Shown: positions 55,522 through 64,000 of the stretch, piece by piece
Position numbering within the stretch: position 1 is the stretch's first letter
Layout: the number at the start of each line of letters is the position of its first letter
Source of the DNA: Prevotella sp. UBA4217
Lineage (GTDB): Bacteria > Bacteroidota > Bacteroidia > Bacteroidales > Bacteroidaceae
Reading direction: 5' to 3'
Length of the DNA: 64,000 nucleotides
Assembly (NCBI GenBank): GCA_002379425.1
Contig: DFTH01000004.1
Span: 1 to 64,000, forward strand
Notes under the pieces: model-generated
What the model was told of the DNA's origin: nothing
The model's input: the letters and a program-made list of their open reading frames with translations, nothing else
Database searches by the model: none
Program-made: the position numbers and the translations under genes

Positions 55522-56514
55522 ATGATGGAACAACAGAACCCATATATCAAGCAGTTTCCGGAACTTTTCAAGGGGAAGAAGATCCTCTACGTCCACGGTT
55601 TCGGGTCGTCAGGACAGTCAGGCACGGTGAGCCGCATCCGTGAGGTGCTGCCACAAGCGGAGGTGATGGCCCCTGACCTGCCCGTACATCCCCAGGAGGC
55701 TATGGACTTGTTGAAGAAGGTCTGCGAGCAGGAGCAGCCCGACCTCGTCATAGGCACCTCGATGGGGGGCATGTATGCCGAGCAGTTGCATGGCTACGAC
55801 CGTATCCTCGTCAATCCAGCCCTCCAGATGGCCGACACGATGAAGGAGCACAATATGATGGGTACGCAGCACTTCTCTAACCCCCGTCAGGACGGGGTGC
55901 AGGACTTCTTTGTCGATAAGGCCCTGGTGAAAGAGTACCGCGAAGCCACGGAGCAGTGCTTCTCGCAGGTGACGGCGGAGGAACAGGGGCGCGTGTGGGG
56001 GCTCTTCGGTGATGAGGACACCACGGTGCATACCTTCGACCTGTTCCATGAGCACTATCCCACTGCCATCCGCTTCCATGGCGAGCACCGCATGAACGAC
56101 AAGAGTTTCATGCACTCCGTGATGCCGGTGATCCGATGGATCGACGACCGGCAGGAGGGGCGTGAGCGCCCCATCATCTACATCGACGTGAACACACTTG
56201 CTGATGGTTACGGCAAACCGCTCAGTTCTTCGCAGAAGACCATCCGCACCCTGCTGGAGAACTATCAACTCTACTTCGTGGCACCGTCGGAGAATAGTCA
56301 ATATGGCGATGTCTGCAACTGGCTCTACGCCTATGTCAACGTGCCTGCCTATGCCCACACCGTCTTCACGGAGCGAAAGGACCTGCTCTATGGCGACTAT
56401 CTGATTGATGCAGACAAGACGGAAGGCATGGCCACCCTTATCCAGTTCGGCACGGATACCTTCAAGACCTGGGACGACATCGCAGAATACTTCTCCCGCC
56501 TCGGCGGACAATAG
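55522..56514 (+). CDS. YqiA-like alpha/beta hydrolase fused to a degenerate 5'-nucleotidase (HAD) domain
   Basis: A 330-residue two-domain protein. Residues about 18-210 are a small alpha/beta hydrolase of the YqiA/YcfP kind (ILYVHGFGSSGQSG and nucleophile Ser80 in VIGTSMGGMY). Residues about 217-330 resemble the 5'(3')-deoxyribonucleotidase HAD family, ending DLLYGDYLID and LIQFGTDTFKTWDDIAEY. Motif I reads YIDVNTLADG: the first Asp is kept, but the second catalytic Asp is Asn. The HAD part is also short. It may be regulatory or inactive. Start ATG 55522 or 55525. Confidence 0.8.
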   Translation: MMEQQNPYIKQFPELFKGKKILYVHGFGSSGQSGTVSRIREVLPQAEVMAPDLPVHPQEAMDLLKKVCEQEQPDLVIGTSMGGMYAEQLHGYDRILVNPALQMADTMKEHNMMGTQHFSNPRQDGVQDFFVDKALVKEYREATEQCFSQVTAEEQGRVWGLFGDEDTTVHTFDLFHEHYPTAIRFHGEHRMNDKSFMHSVMPVIRWIDDRQEGRERPIIYIDVNTLADGYGKPLSSSQKTIRTLLENYQLYFVAPSENSQYGDVCNWLYAYVNVPAYAHTVFTERKDLLYGDYLIDADKTEGMATLIQFGTDTFKTWDDIAEYFSRLGGQ

Positions 56515-56521
56515 CAGAATC

Positions 56522-59500
56522 TTATTCCTGCTTCTCTGGTATCAGTATGACACCCAGTTGCTTCTTGCCGTCCATCATGATCTTCAGTGGTCGGTCGAAG
56601 CGCACGTGGCGTACATACTCAGTCTCTTCCACGGCGGGCATGGCATCGAGCATCTCCTTCTGGAAGATGCCGTCACCTGTATAGGTGTTGACGGTAAAAT
56701 AACCTACTCCAAAGGAGGTGAGGTTCTGGAAGAAGTGGGTTCCCTGCGAGGGATCGACGTGGTAGTTCTTCAGTCCTGTTTCCACGATCACACGGGCAGC
56801 GGAGATATGAGGCCACTTCACGGGGATGCCCAGCCAGTAGTCGCTCGATCCCCATCGCCCCGGACCTATCAGCACGTAGTTCTTGTTCGCATCGAGGAAC
56901 TTACGGTTGATCTGCTGAATCTGGTCGGCGATGGTGGGGTTGTTGACGGCCGAGAAGTCATCTCCTGCTTTCACATACAGCACGTCGGTCACGTCTTCAG
57001 AGATGCCATGACCCAGGGAGTTGTTGGAGCGCAACAGACATTTTCCGTCGGGAATCTGTTCCAGGTCTTCGTCGAGCATCTGCTTACTATCTACGATGGG
57101 ACGGATCTGTAAGAGGTAGAACTCTCCCGTGCGGTCATCGTTCAGGTTGCAGGCAAACTCGATCTCGACAGGCCGCTTCATCTCGTCGGCTCCCAGTTGC
57201 TGTACCGTCTGGAGGATCTCGGGCAGGGGGAATACCCCGTGCTGGAGCACGCCGCAGAAGGAGATGACCTTGCGTCCACCCTCATAGATACCGTCGCGGA
57301 TAATCTGGTCCGTGGGGTCGTAGGTCGAGGCGATGTATGTCAGTGCTCCGTCCTCAGCCGCCTGTTTCACGCGTACCTTCTTAATATTGAAGCCGTCATC
57401 TACCTTGAAGTCATCGCCTGTGTGTGTCATGTCGAGGGCATAGAAGCGGGTCTGCGTCTCACTGAGGGCTGTCTCCATCTCGCTCATCTGGAGCACTTGG
57501 TTGGGATGGTAGGGCGACACGCGGAGCGTCTGTCCGCCATCGACGATATACTTACCCAGTCCGAGGGCCAGGCTGACAATGCCCTCTTCGGCCGTTTCCT
57601 CACCGATGGGGTAGTAGTTCAGTGAGCGGAGCACACCTGAGAAATTGGGATAGTAGAGGTCGCCATACTGCTTACCCACCACTTCCTGCAGGATCACGGC
57701 CATCTTCTCCTGGTCGATCACGTTCTGCGTGGCGAGCATGTAGGCCTTCGAGTCCTTGTAATACACGGAGGCATATACGCCCTTGATGGCGCAGGCCAGC
57801 ATCCGCAGCATCTCGTATTTGTCCTCCAGATAGGGAATCATATAGGTGGAGTAGATGCCTGCGAAGGGCTGGTAGTGGGAGTCTTCGAGCAGCGATGAGG
57901 AGCGCACGGCGATAGGCGACTTCACGGCATCGAAGAAGGTGAAGAAGTCGGCAATCAGGGTGTCGGGCAGTTGTGCCCGCATGAAGTGCTTCAGGATCTC
58001 TTCGTCTGGCGCGTCGGAGAGGGCGATGGGGTAGAGGTTGTTCTTCTCCATGAACTCGTCGAAGAAGTCGGTACAGAGCACGACGGTCTTTGGAATGGTC
58101 ACCTGTGCCCCCTCATACTGGTTCAGTTCGGGGTGACGCTTGATGATGTTGTCGAGGAACGCCAGGCCGCGCCCCTTGCCGCCTAACGACCCCTCGCCGA
58201 TACGGGCGAAGTGGCTGTAGGCATCAAACTTCATGCGGTCGAATACGGCCACCACACCGATGTTCTTCATCCGCCTGTATTGCACGATGGCGTCGAAGAT
58301 GATCTGGCGGTGGACATCCACATCCTTTAGTTTATGCCAGGTGACGTGCTTCAGGAAGGCCGACACGGGGAAGATGGCCCGTGCACAGAGCCATCGACTC
58401 ATGTGGTTGCGCGATATGTGGTAGAGCATCGAGTCGTAGGGAACCTTGAATATGATATCCTGCAACTCCTTCAGGCTGCTGACGCGGGCTACCTCCTCCT
58501 TCGTCTTCGGGTCGCGGAAGATAAAGTCGCCGAAACCCATGTGCTCTTCCATCAGATGATGCAGATCGACATTCATCTTGGTGGAGTTCTTATCGATGAA
58601 GTGGAAGCCGCGGGCCTGAGCCTTCTCGCGGTTGACGGTCTCCGAACTGGTGAGAATCAGTGGCAGGTACTCGTCGCGGTTGCGGATCTCTGATAGTAAC
58701 TTCAGACCAGCCTCGGGGTCGCCTTCCTCCACATGGGAGAGCCTGCCTGGCACCGTCTTCAGTGGGAAGCGGGTGTCGGAGATCACGCCCAGGGTGTTCT
58801 CGTGGTATTTCTCGTAGATCTCCATGGCCTCTTCGTAGTTCGTGGCAAGCACCACCTTGGGGCGCCCACGCTTACGTTGGGCGGCAGCATGGGGGTTCAG
58901 CGCCTCGGTCGAGAAACGTTTCGACTGCGCCAGGATATAGTTATAGAGGTTGGGCAGCACCGAGGAGTAGAATCTGATGTTGTCCTCCACGAGCAGGATC
59001 ATCTGTACGCCAGCCTCACGGATGTCGTGCTCGATGTTCATCTTGTCCTCAAGCAGTTTGATGATCGAGAGGATGAGGTTGGTGTTGCCGAGCCAGCAGA
59101 ACACAAAGTCAAACACGGACATGTCCTCGTTCTCGATGCGCTTGGTGATACCGTGTGAGAACGGCGTCAGCACGACGCATGGGATATTGGGGTGGGCAGC
59201 CTTCACCTCTCGGGCCACGGTGAAGGCATCGTTGTCGGCATTGCCGGGCATGCAGATTACCAGGTCGATGTCTGTCGTGTGCAGCACCTCGTTGGCCTCC
59301 CGGGTCGTGGAGACCTGTGTGAAGGTGGGTGGATAGCGCAGGCCCAGTTCCATATATTCATCGAAAATCTTCTCATCCACGCGACCGTCGTCTTCGAGCA
59401 TGAAGGCGTCGTATGGGTTGGCGACGATGAGCACGTTGAAGATGCGCTTTGTCATCAGGTTGACGAACGATACATCCTTCAGGTAGAACTTATTCCACAT

Positions 59501-59599
59501 CCCCGAGTCATTCGACTCGCCTACCCGTAGCCTTATTCCCGAGTCATTCGACTCGCCTACCCGTAGCCTTTCCTGTGGTATTTTACTTTCTTCTTCCAT
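56522..59599 (-). CDS. PEP-synthase-like protein with receiver-like N-terminal domains
   Basis: A large cytoplasmic protein (about 1025 residues). After an N-terminal leader there are two receiver-like domains (about residues 30-180 and 190-360; the second has LLVEDNIRFYSS). The pyruvate/ATP-binding domain of PEP synthase/PPDK follows (GEGSLGGKGRGLAFL, SPIAVRSSSLLEDSH, IRPIVDSKQ). The phosphohistidine and PEP-binding domains are missing, so it is probably not a full PEP synthase. Start ATG 59599 follows the promoter; ATG 59500 (MWNKFYLKDVSF) matches family N-termini and may be the true start, leaving the 36-base duplication untranslated. Confidence 0.82.
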   Translation of the reverse strand: MEEESKIPQERLRVGESNDSGIRLRVGESNDSGMWNKFYLKDVSFVNLMTKRIFNVLIVANPYDAFMLEDDGRVDEKIFDEYMELGLRYPPTFTQVSTTREANEVLHTTDIDLVICMPGNADNDAFTVAREVKAAHPNIPCVVLTPFSHGITKRIENEDMSVFDFVFCWLGNTNLILSIIKLLEDKMNIEHDIREAGVQMILLVEDNIRFYSSVLPNLYNYILAQSKRFSTEALNPHAAAQRKRGRPKVVLATNYEEAMEIYEKYHENTLGVISDTRFPLKTVPGRLSHVEEGDPEAGLKLLSEIRNRDEYLPLILTSSETVNREKAQARGFHFIDKNSTKMNVDLHHLMEEHMGFGDFIFRDPKTKEEVARVSSLKELQDIIFKVPYDSMLYHISRNHMSRWLCARAIFPVSAFLKHVTWHKLKDVDVHRQIIFDAIVQYRRMKNIGVVAVFDRMKFDAYSHFARIGEGSLGGKGRGLAFLDNIIKRHPELNQYEGAQVTIPKTVVLCTDFFDEFMEKNNLYPIALSDAPDEEILKHFMRAQLPDTLIADFFTFFDAVKSPIAVRSSSLLEDSHYQPFAGIYSTYMIPYLEDKYEMLRMLACAIKGVYASVYYKDSKAYMLATQNVIDQEKMAVILQEVVGKQYGDLYYPNFSGVLRSLNYYPIGEETAEEGIVSLALGLGKYIVDGGQTLRVSPYHPNQVLQMSEMETALSETQTRFYALDMTHTGDDFKVDDGFNIKKVRVKQAAEDGALTYIASTYDPTDQIIRDGIYEGGRKVISFCGVLQHGVFPLPEILQTVQQLGADEMKRPVEIEFACNLNDDRTGEFYLLQIRPIVDSKQMLDEDLEQIPDGKCLLRSNNSLGHGISEDVTDVLYVKAGDDFSAVNNPTIADQIQQINRKFLDANKNYVLIGPGRWGSSDYWLGIPVKWPHISAARVIVETGLKNYHVDPSQGTHFFQNLTSFGVGYFTVNTYTGDGIFQKEMLDAMPAVEETEYVRHVRFDRPLKIMMDGKKQLGVILIPEKQE
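59502..59573. repeat. Two tandem 36-base units at the start of the PEP-synthase-like gene
   Basis: Units 59502-59537 and 59538-59573 agree over their first 33 bases. Each contains the palindrome CGAGTC-ATTC-GACTCG. If translated they give RLRVGESNDSG twice. Confidence 0.85.
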
Positions 59600-59607
59600 A
59601 TCAGGCG

Positions 59608-59615
59608 CAAAAGTA
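59608..59615 (-). promoter_or_regulatory. Promoter of the PEP-synthase-like gene
   Basis: TACTTTTG on the - strand, only 8 bases before ATG 59599. Either that ATG is nearly leaderless or ATG 59500 is used with a leader of about 100 bases containing two hairpins. Confidence 0.65.
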
Positions 59616-59658
59616 CAAAAAAATCTTCGAAAACTTGTCATTTTTCAAGGATATTTCG

Positions 59659-59666
59659 TATCTTTG
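59659..59666 (+). promoter_or_regulatory. Promoter of the GH43 gene
   Basis: TATCTTTG with TTG at 59635-59637 (21-base spacing), 20 bases before ATG 59687. Confidence 0.7.
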
Positions 59667-59686
59667 CACCCGAAAGGGTTGAAAAG

Positions 59687-61249
59687 ATGAAAAAGTTTTT
59701 GTTCATTGTTTTCCTCATCGTACTGACACTGGGCGCTTCGGCCCAGTATCGTAATCCCGTTATCCCAGGCTTTCACCCAGACCCCAGTATATGTAGGGTA
59801 GGGGATGACTACTATATCGTCAACTCCTCCTTCCAGTATTTCCCTGGTGTGCCCATCTACCATTCAAGAGATTTGGTCAGTTGGGAGTTGATAGGCAATG
59901 TGCTCGACCGTGAGTCGCAACTACCGCTGAAGGGCGCCTCCTCCTGGCTGGGCATCTATGCGCCTACCCTCCGCTATCATGACGGTACATACTATATGAT
60001 TACGACCAATGTGGGTAATGGCGGCAACTTCATGGTGACGGCTACCGACCCACGAGGACCATGGAGCGAGCCTATCTGGCTGGAACAGCAGGGCATCGAC
60101 CCCTCGCTCTGGTTCGAGGATGGCAAGTGCTATATGGTGTCTAACCCTGACAATACCATCATGCTCTGTGAGATCGATCCTGCGACGGGCAAACAACTCA
60201 CGCCCAGCCGACCGCTCTGGCGGGGCACTGGTGGACGGTATCCCGAGGGGCCGCATATCTATAAGAAGGATGGCTGGTATTACCTGCTTATCTCGGAGGG
60301 TGGTACGGAGTTGGCTCATAAACTGACCATTGCGCGCAGTCAGAGTATCTACGGTCCCTATACGGCTAATCCCGACAACCCCATCCTGACGCATTGTAAC
60401 ATGAAGGGCCAGTCGAATCAGATCCAGGCCACAGGCCATGGCGACTTCGTACAGGCGAAGGACGGCTCGTGGTGGCTTACCTTCCTGGCCTATCGTAACT
60501 TTGGCGGCAGTTACCATCATCTGGGGCGCGAGACCTATCTGGCGCCCGTAGAATGGAAAGCAGGACAGTGGCCCGTCGTCAATGGCGGTGAACCAGTGGA
60601 TACGCTGATGCCTCAAAAGCCCCTGGGGGTTGCCCAGCAGCCGCAGAAGCGCCATATCCATACCACGTTCCAGAAGCCGATGGGACCAGAGTGGGTGTAT
60701 ATACAGAATCCTGACTCCTCGAAATACTTTTTCCACGACGGATGGCTTCAGATGACTTGCTCGCGCGGTCCTCTGTCTAAGAATGAGCGGCCGTCATTCA
60801 TGGGGCGTCGGCAGGAAAGTGCCAACATGACGGCAGAGACCTTCATCGACTTCACGGAGGGGCTGCCCAGGGATGAGGCGGGCATCACGGTCTATCAGAT
60901 CCATGACGGTTATGCCTCGATCTGCCTGCTTCCAGATGTCGGTAAGACCAAGGTCGCCGTGAAATGTCGGTTGAAGAGTGTGGAGAGCATGATGGCTACT
61001 GCCGAGATTGAGGGCTATGCGGCCTACCTGCGTATCAGGAGTGATGGCATCCACTATCTGTTCGACTATTCTGTGGATGGGAAAGAATACAAGACGCTCG
61101 CCAGACTCGACTGCTCGCTGCTGAGCACTGAGGTCGTGGGCGGCTTTACTGGTACGGTCATCGGACTGTATGCCACGGAGAACAACTTCTCGGAGGCCTA
61201 CGGGCGCTCGTTCGCGCTTTTCAAGTATTTTGACTATACAGAACAATAG
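59687..61249 (+). CDS. Glycoside hydrolase family 43 (beta-xylosidase/arabinofuranosidase type)
   Basis: A secreted hemicellulose enzyme of 520 residues. The signal peptide ends near GASAQ. The five-bladed propeller carries the three acidic residues: Asp in GFHPDPSICRV (base), Asp in QGIDPSLWF (modulator) and Glu in RYPEGPHIYKK (acid). A C-terminal beta-sandwich (about residues 325-520) follows. Exact substrate cannot be read from sequence alone; xylan side chains are likely. No SusCD pair is nearby. Confidence 0.93.
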   Translation: MKKFLFIVFLIVLTLGASAQYRNPVIPGFHPDPSICRVGDDYYIVNSSFQYFPGVPIYHSRDLVSWELIGNVLDRESQLPLKGASSWLGIYAPTLRYHDGTYYMITTNVGNGGNFMVTATDPRGPWSEPIWLEQQGIDPSLWFEDGKCYMVSNPDNTIMLCEIDPATGKQLTPSRPLWRGTGGRYPEGPHIYKKDGWYYLLISEGGTELAHKLTIARSQSIYGPYTANPDNPILTHCNMKGQSNQIQATGHGDFVQAKDGSWWLTFLAYRNFGGSYHHLGRETYLAPVEWKAGQWPVVNGGEPVDTLMPQKPLGVAQQPQKRHIHTTFQKPMGPEWVYIQNPDSSKYFFHDGWLQMTCSRGPLSKNERPSFMGRRQESANMTAETFIDFTEGLPRDEAGITVYQIHDGYASICLLPDVGKTKVAVKCRLKSVESMMATAEIEGYAAYLRIRSDGIHYLFDYSVDGKEYKTLARLDCSLLSTEVVGGFTGTVIGLYATENNFSEAYGRSFALFKYFDYTEQ

Positions 61250-61252
61250 ACA

Positions 61253-61290
61253 AACATTAAACAATAAACATTAAACATTAAAAATTACAT
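61253..61290. repeat. A/T-rich ACATTAA-type repeats before the aquaporin gene
   Basis: Repeated AAACATTAAAC/AATAAACATTAAACATTAA units fill the 51-base gap between GH43 and the aquaporin gene. Confidence 0.6.
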
Positions 61291-61300
61291 TAAAAGCATT

Positions 61301-61978
61301 ATGAAAAAGTATTTAGCAGAGATGGTGGGCACAATGGTGCTCGTGTTGATGGGCTGCGGCGTGGCAGTCAGTCTGGGTTGTGACCCCGTGAATAATATTC
61401 CCGCTGTGGTGGGTACGGCTATTGCCTTCGGTCTGGCTGTAGTGGCTATGGCCTATACGATTGGCGGCATCAGTGGTTGCCATATCAATCCTGCCATCAC
61501 CCTCGGCTGCTTCCTCAGCGGTCGTATGAATGCCAAGGACTGTGGCATGTACATGCTCTTCCAGGTGATCGGAGCCTTCATCGGCAGTTTCCTGCTCTAC
61601 ATCCTCACCGAGAATGTGCCAGGGCTCGAGGGAACGGGTGCCAATGACCTGCAGGCCAATGTCTCCATGCTGGGAGGTCTGCTGGCTGAGATTATCTTCA
61701 CCTGTGTGTTCGTGCTCGTCGTGCTGGGTGCCACGGCAAAGACCAACGGTGCCACCAACAATTTCGCAGGTCTGGCTATCGGTCTTTCCTTGATCCTCGT
61801 TCATCTGGTGTGCATCCGTTACACGGGTACTTCAGTGAACCCTGCCCGTTCTATCGCTCCTGCCATCTTCCAGGGTGGTACTGCCCTCGCTAACCTCTGG
61901 ATCTTCATCGTAGGTCCGTTCGTAGGTGGTGCATGCGCAGCCGGCATCTGGAAACTTATCGACAGCGAAGAGAAGTAA
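61301..61978 (+). CDS. Aquaporin, AqpZ-like
   Basis: A six-helix MIP channel of 225 residues. The two NPA motifs are HINPAITL and SVNPARSIAPA, and the selectivity-filter His is in LVHLVCIRYTGTSVNPARS. The narrow filter favours water over glycerol, hence AqpZ. It has no linked osmotic genes; it may be read through from GH43, followed by its own terminator. Confidence 0.94.
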   Translation: MKKYLAEMVGTMVLVLMGCGVAVSLGCDPVNNIPAVVGTAIAFGLAVVAMAYTIGGISGCHINPAITLGCFLSGRMNAKDCGMYMLFQVIGAFIGSFLLYILTENVPGLEGTGANDLQANVSMLGGLLAEIIFTCVFVLVVLGATAKTNGATNNFAGLAIGLSLILVHLVCIRYTGTSVNPARSIAPAIFQGGTALANLWIFIVGPFVGGACAAGIWKLIDSEEK

Positions 61979-62001
61979 ATCATCGCATTTTCGTATAACA
62001 G

Positions 62002-62036
62002 AATCCCTGCTCTATTGACGGAGCAGGGATTTTTTT
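62002..62036 (+). terminator. Terminator after the aquaporin gene
   Basis: An 11-bp stem (62002-62012 with 62021-62031) followed by a T run. Confidence 0.9.
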
Positions 62037-62205
62037 GTCTCAAAAATACGTTTTGTGTCATTTTTACACCTCTATATAGTGTCCACATTTGCAGAGGAGT
62101 GAGTTTTTCGTAATTTATTGAACTCCAGTTGTTTGTGTAATGCCAGTACCCCGCTCTTGTCCACTTTTCTCTTTATATGTACTTGTTTTTGGCTTTTTCT
62201 CTTCA

Positions 62206-62213
62206 TAACTTTG
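62206..62213 (+). promoter_or_regulatory. Promoter of the DUF4114-like lipoprotein gene
   Basis: TAACTTTG with TTG at 62183-62185 (20-base spacing), 54 bases before ATG 62268. Confidence 0.72.
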
Positions 62214-62267
62214 CACCGTCGAAACAAAAAAGCGAAAATTCAATAATTACTCATTCTAAAAAACAAA

Positions 62268-63752
62268 ATGAAAACGAACGTAAAGAATCTGATGATGGTC
62301 GTGACAGCAGCCGTGATGACAGCCTGCTCAAGTAACACTGATCTGTATGATGCGAATGCCGTAACCGAGCGTGCGGAGGTGAGCACAAAAGAATCCTATG
62401 CGGAGAACTTTGCTCAGAAATACCCCAATGTGGATATGAACCAGAACTGGGACTACAGCACTAAGCAGAGCGACTATCGCATAGTTAATGCAAATAGATC
62501 ACATACCCGAGCAGGCGAAGGTGGCATCACCGCAGGCAGTTGGTACGAGGTGGATAATAATACACTGGCCTGGATGCATGAGCAACTCGTGGAGGGACGA
62601 GACAATCGCCGTCTGGGAAACCCATTCTATATGACCGTGCCTGGCAATGATTTCACGATTATCCCCATCTATCAGGGACAGGCAGGAGCGATGTGGAACC
62701 TGCACGTCGTGGTTGATGGCGTCGATTATCTGGTCTGGGAAAAGATCAACAAGACTGTTCTGGGTGGTTCTGACGAGAATATCCAGGACGAGACCAAGAC
62801 AGGAACCATGCAGATCAAGGACCTCGACAGTGATGAGTGGCACAACCTGCACGGACAGTGGTATGACTGGGGCTACGGTCATTGGAACAGTCTCTATAAT
62901 ACCGACGGTACGGATCGTTGGACCCCTGACTGGAGCGAGAAGAACCATGTGACAGCCGTGCGCTCCACCCCTTACACTTTCCACAACTTCCCCGTAGGTG
63001 CGGAAATGTACTTCTATCTCGACGTGACAGTTTCTGGCAGCGGTGAGTGGGATGGTGCCTATCACGAAATCAATAATGTAGGTGCTCATGAGTCGTCGCT
63101 GAAAGGACAGATGCTTGCTTTGCAGAACGTACCACGTCCCGCTAATATCTCTGATGACAATGAAGTGATGATTATCGGCTGTGAGGATGCCGACCTGAAG
63201 GATAGCGACTGGGACATGAACGATGTCGTGTTCCTGGTGTATGGAAAGACTGTGCCGCAGCCCATCAAGATTGAGGAGGGTGACAACATCGAAGAGGTGA
63301 AGAGCGTACGCTATATGATCGAGGACCTGGGTTCCACCGATGACTTCGACTTCAATGACATCGTGATCGACATGTCTGAAATCCACACCATCTCTCCGAC
63401 ATATACCAATGGCGTCGTGACTGCCTGGAACGATAAGGGCTATCGTCAGGAAGCGGTGATCCGTCACCTCGGTGGTACGCTGCCCTTCACGCTGAAGATC
63501 GGGCAGACGGTATTTTCTGCAGGCGGTCAGGACTCTTTCCAGACAAATCCCGACATCAGGCTCGACGTGACGGGTTGGAATATCAACAGCCACAACATCA
63601 GCGTGGAGGTAGAGCAGAAGGATAGTGAGGGCGTGTTCAGAATTCAGTTCCCGAGGGCCGGCGAGGCTCCGATGATCATCGCCGTTGATCCTTCACAGGG
63701 CTGGATGCCAGAGCGCCAGAGCGTGCCAGAGTCGTGGTTCTATACTGAATAA
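62268..63752 (+). CDS. DUF4114-like surface lipoprotein
   Basis: A 494-residue predicted lipoprotein: the signal ends VMTAC with Cys at residue 20. The middle has a beta-rich region with the acidic blocks CEDADLKDSDWDMNDVVFLVYG and STDDFDFNDIVIDM, which fit the DUF4114 pattern (calcium-binding-like DxDxND motifs). The C-terminal region (from about residue 385) is another beta-sandwich. Likely surface-exposed; role unknown. Confidence 0.78.
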   Translation: MKTNVKNLMMVVTAAVMTACSSNTDLYDANAVTERAEVSTKESYAENFAQKYPNVDMNQNWDYSTKQSDYRIVNANRSHTRAGEGGITAGSWYEVDNNTLAWMHEQLVEGRDNRRLGNPFYMTVPGNDFTIIPIYQGQAGAMWNLHVVVDGVDYLVWEKINKTVLGGSDENIQDETKTGTMQIKDLDSDEWHNLHGQWYDWGYGHWNSLYNTDGTDRWTPDWSEKNHVTAVRSTPYTFHNFPVGAEMYFYLDVTVSGSGEWDGAYHEINNVGAHESSLKGQMLALQNVPRPANISDDNEVMIIGCEDADLKDSDWDMNDVVFLVYGKTVPQPIKIEEGDNIEEVKSVRYMIEDLGSTDDFDFNDIVIDMSEIHTISPTYTNGVVTAWNDKGYRQEAVIRHLGGTLPFTLKIGQTVFSAGGQDSFQTNPDIRLDVTGWNINSHNISVEVEQKDSEGVFRIQFPRAGEAPMIIAVDPSQGWMPERQSVPESWFYTE

Positions 63753-63838
63753 GATACATAGGTAATTTGGTTTTAGTTATATTAGTTAGTTTTGACGAAT
63801 AGAGTTCGTTTTTAGGTTAATAGTTAGTAGTTTGGGAA

Positions 63839-63869
63839 AGGGCTTCTGCGAGAGCAGGTGCCCTTTTTT
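63839..63869 (+). terminator. Terminator after the DUF4114-like gene
   Basis: A two-part stem (GGGC and CTGC pairing with GCAG and GCCC) followed by six or more Ts. Confidence 0.8.
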
Positions 63870-63890
63870 CTCCAGGCGATAATTTTTTTG

Positions 63891-63898
63891 TATCTTTG
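63891..63898 (+). promoter_or_regulatory. Promoter of the gene running off the end
   Basis: TATCTTTG, 40 bases before ATG 63939. Confidence 0.65.
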
Positions 63899-63938
63899 CA
63901 AGCAAATTCCGGATAGTAATCCTAAAATTCAAATATGT

Positions 63939-64000
63939 ATGCAAACTAAAAGATGTATTTTAACCTTGTTGGCGGCCTGTATCCTGGCCGGAACTTGGGC
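63939..64000 (+). CDS. Exported protein, partial (5' end only)
   Basis: Only about 20 codons lie inside the window: MQTKRCILTLLAACILAG and onward, a typical signal peptide. The ATG at 63935 hits a stop after four codons, so ATG 63939 is the start. The product cannot be identified. Confidence 0.6.
   Translation, partial: MQTKRCILTLLAACILAGTW

Noticed and set aside
62499..63593. A 364-codon - strand frame
   Set aside because: It is antisense to the DUF4114-like lipoprotein, which has a promoter, lipobox and normal start.

Overview
The window reads as a chromosomal segment of a Bacteroidota, order Bacteroidales, most like Prevotellaceae (Prevotella and relatives). The evidence is: many Bacteroidota-type promoters (TAnnTTTG -7 boxes, some with TTG about 20 bases upstream); Bacteroidales families (DUF3316, DUF5683, DUF5020, four-helix-bundle suffix protein, OstA-like protein, dual membrane-spanning anti-sigma factor); many N-terminal lipoproteins; and plant cell wall enzymes (pectinesterase, GH43) that suggest a gut or rumen niche. 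I see no phage, insertion sequence, CRISPR array or integrated element.

Layout. 0-8 kb (+): histidine kinase, then yceD-like/rpmF/fabH/era/der/lipoprotein and two paralogous envelope proteins. 8-17.3 kb (-): secreted protein with a Prevotella-type C-terminal tail, OmpA-like protein, coiled-coil lipoprotein, tRNA-Leu, and a parC operon carrying DUF3316 and an S41 lipoprotein. 17.4-18.5 kb: a broken four-helix-bundle gene and a repeat-dense intergenic region. 18.5-21.6 kb (+): alaS and a MerR-type regulator. 21.6-28.8 kb (-): parA-parB-DUF5683-lytic transglycosylase-rel-pectinesterase. 29-33 kb (+): surE-lpxB-purine permease-DUF5020. 33-35 kb (-): mlaE-mlaF-STAS. 35-49.6 kb (+): lptB, tig, clpP-clpX-recQ, guaB-PPIase-SurA-like-OstA-like-mutL, tRNA-Val. 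49.7-55.3 kb (-): metY, a repeat-rich gap, two lipoproteins, and an ECF sigma factor with its membrane-spanning anti-sigma factor. 55.5-64 kb: hydrolase/HAD fusion, PEP-synthase-like protein, GH43 enzyme, aquaporin, DUF4114-like lipoprotein, and the start of one more exported protein.

How it fits together. Much of the window builds or guards the envelope: lipid A (lpxB), LPS and lipid transport (lptB, OstA-like, mlaEF), outer membrane protein folding (PPIase, SurA-like), OmpA, and envelope stress signalling (sigma/anti-sigma pair). The rest is replication, translation and protein quality control.

The most unusual material is in repeats and regulation. (1) A 9-bp CTAG-centred tandem repeat occurs at seven places between 3.5 and 21.7 kb and supplies much of the signal peptide of two adjacent genes. 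(2) Upstream of alaS, two inverted copies of a 51-base element flank a near-perfect 46-base palindrome. (3) A conserved block upstream of the ECF sigma gene recurs upstream of a nearby lipoprotein gene, which suggests a local regulon. (4) Two more repeat structures, with periods of 21 and 9 bases, fill the gap at 51.0-51.4 kb.
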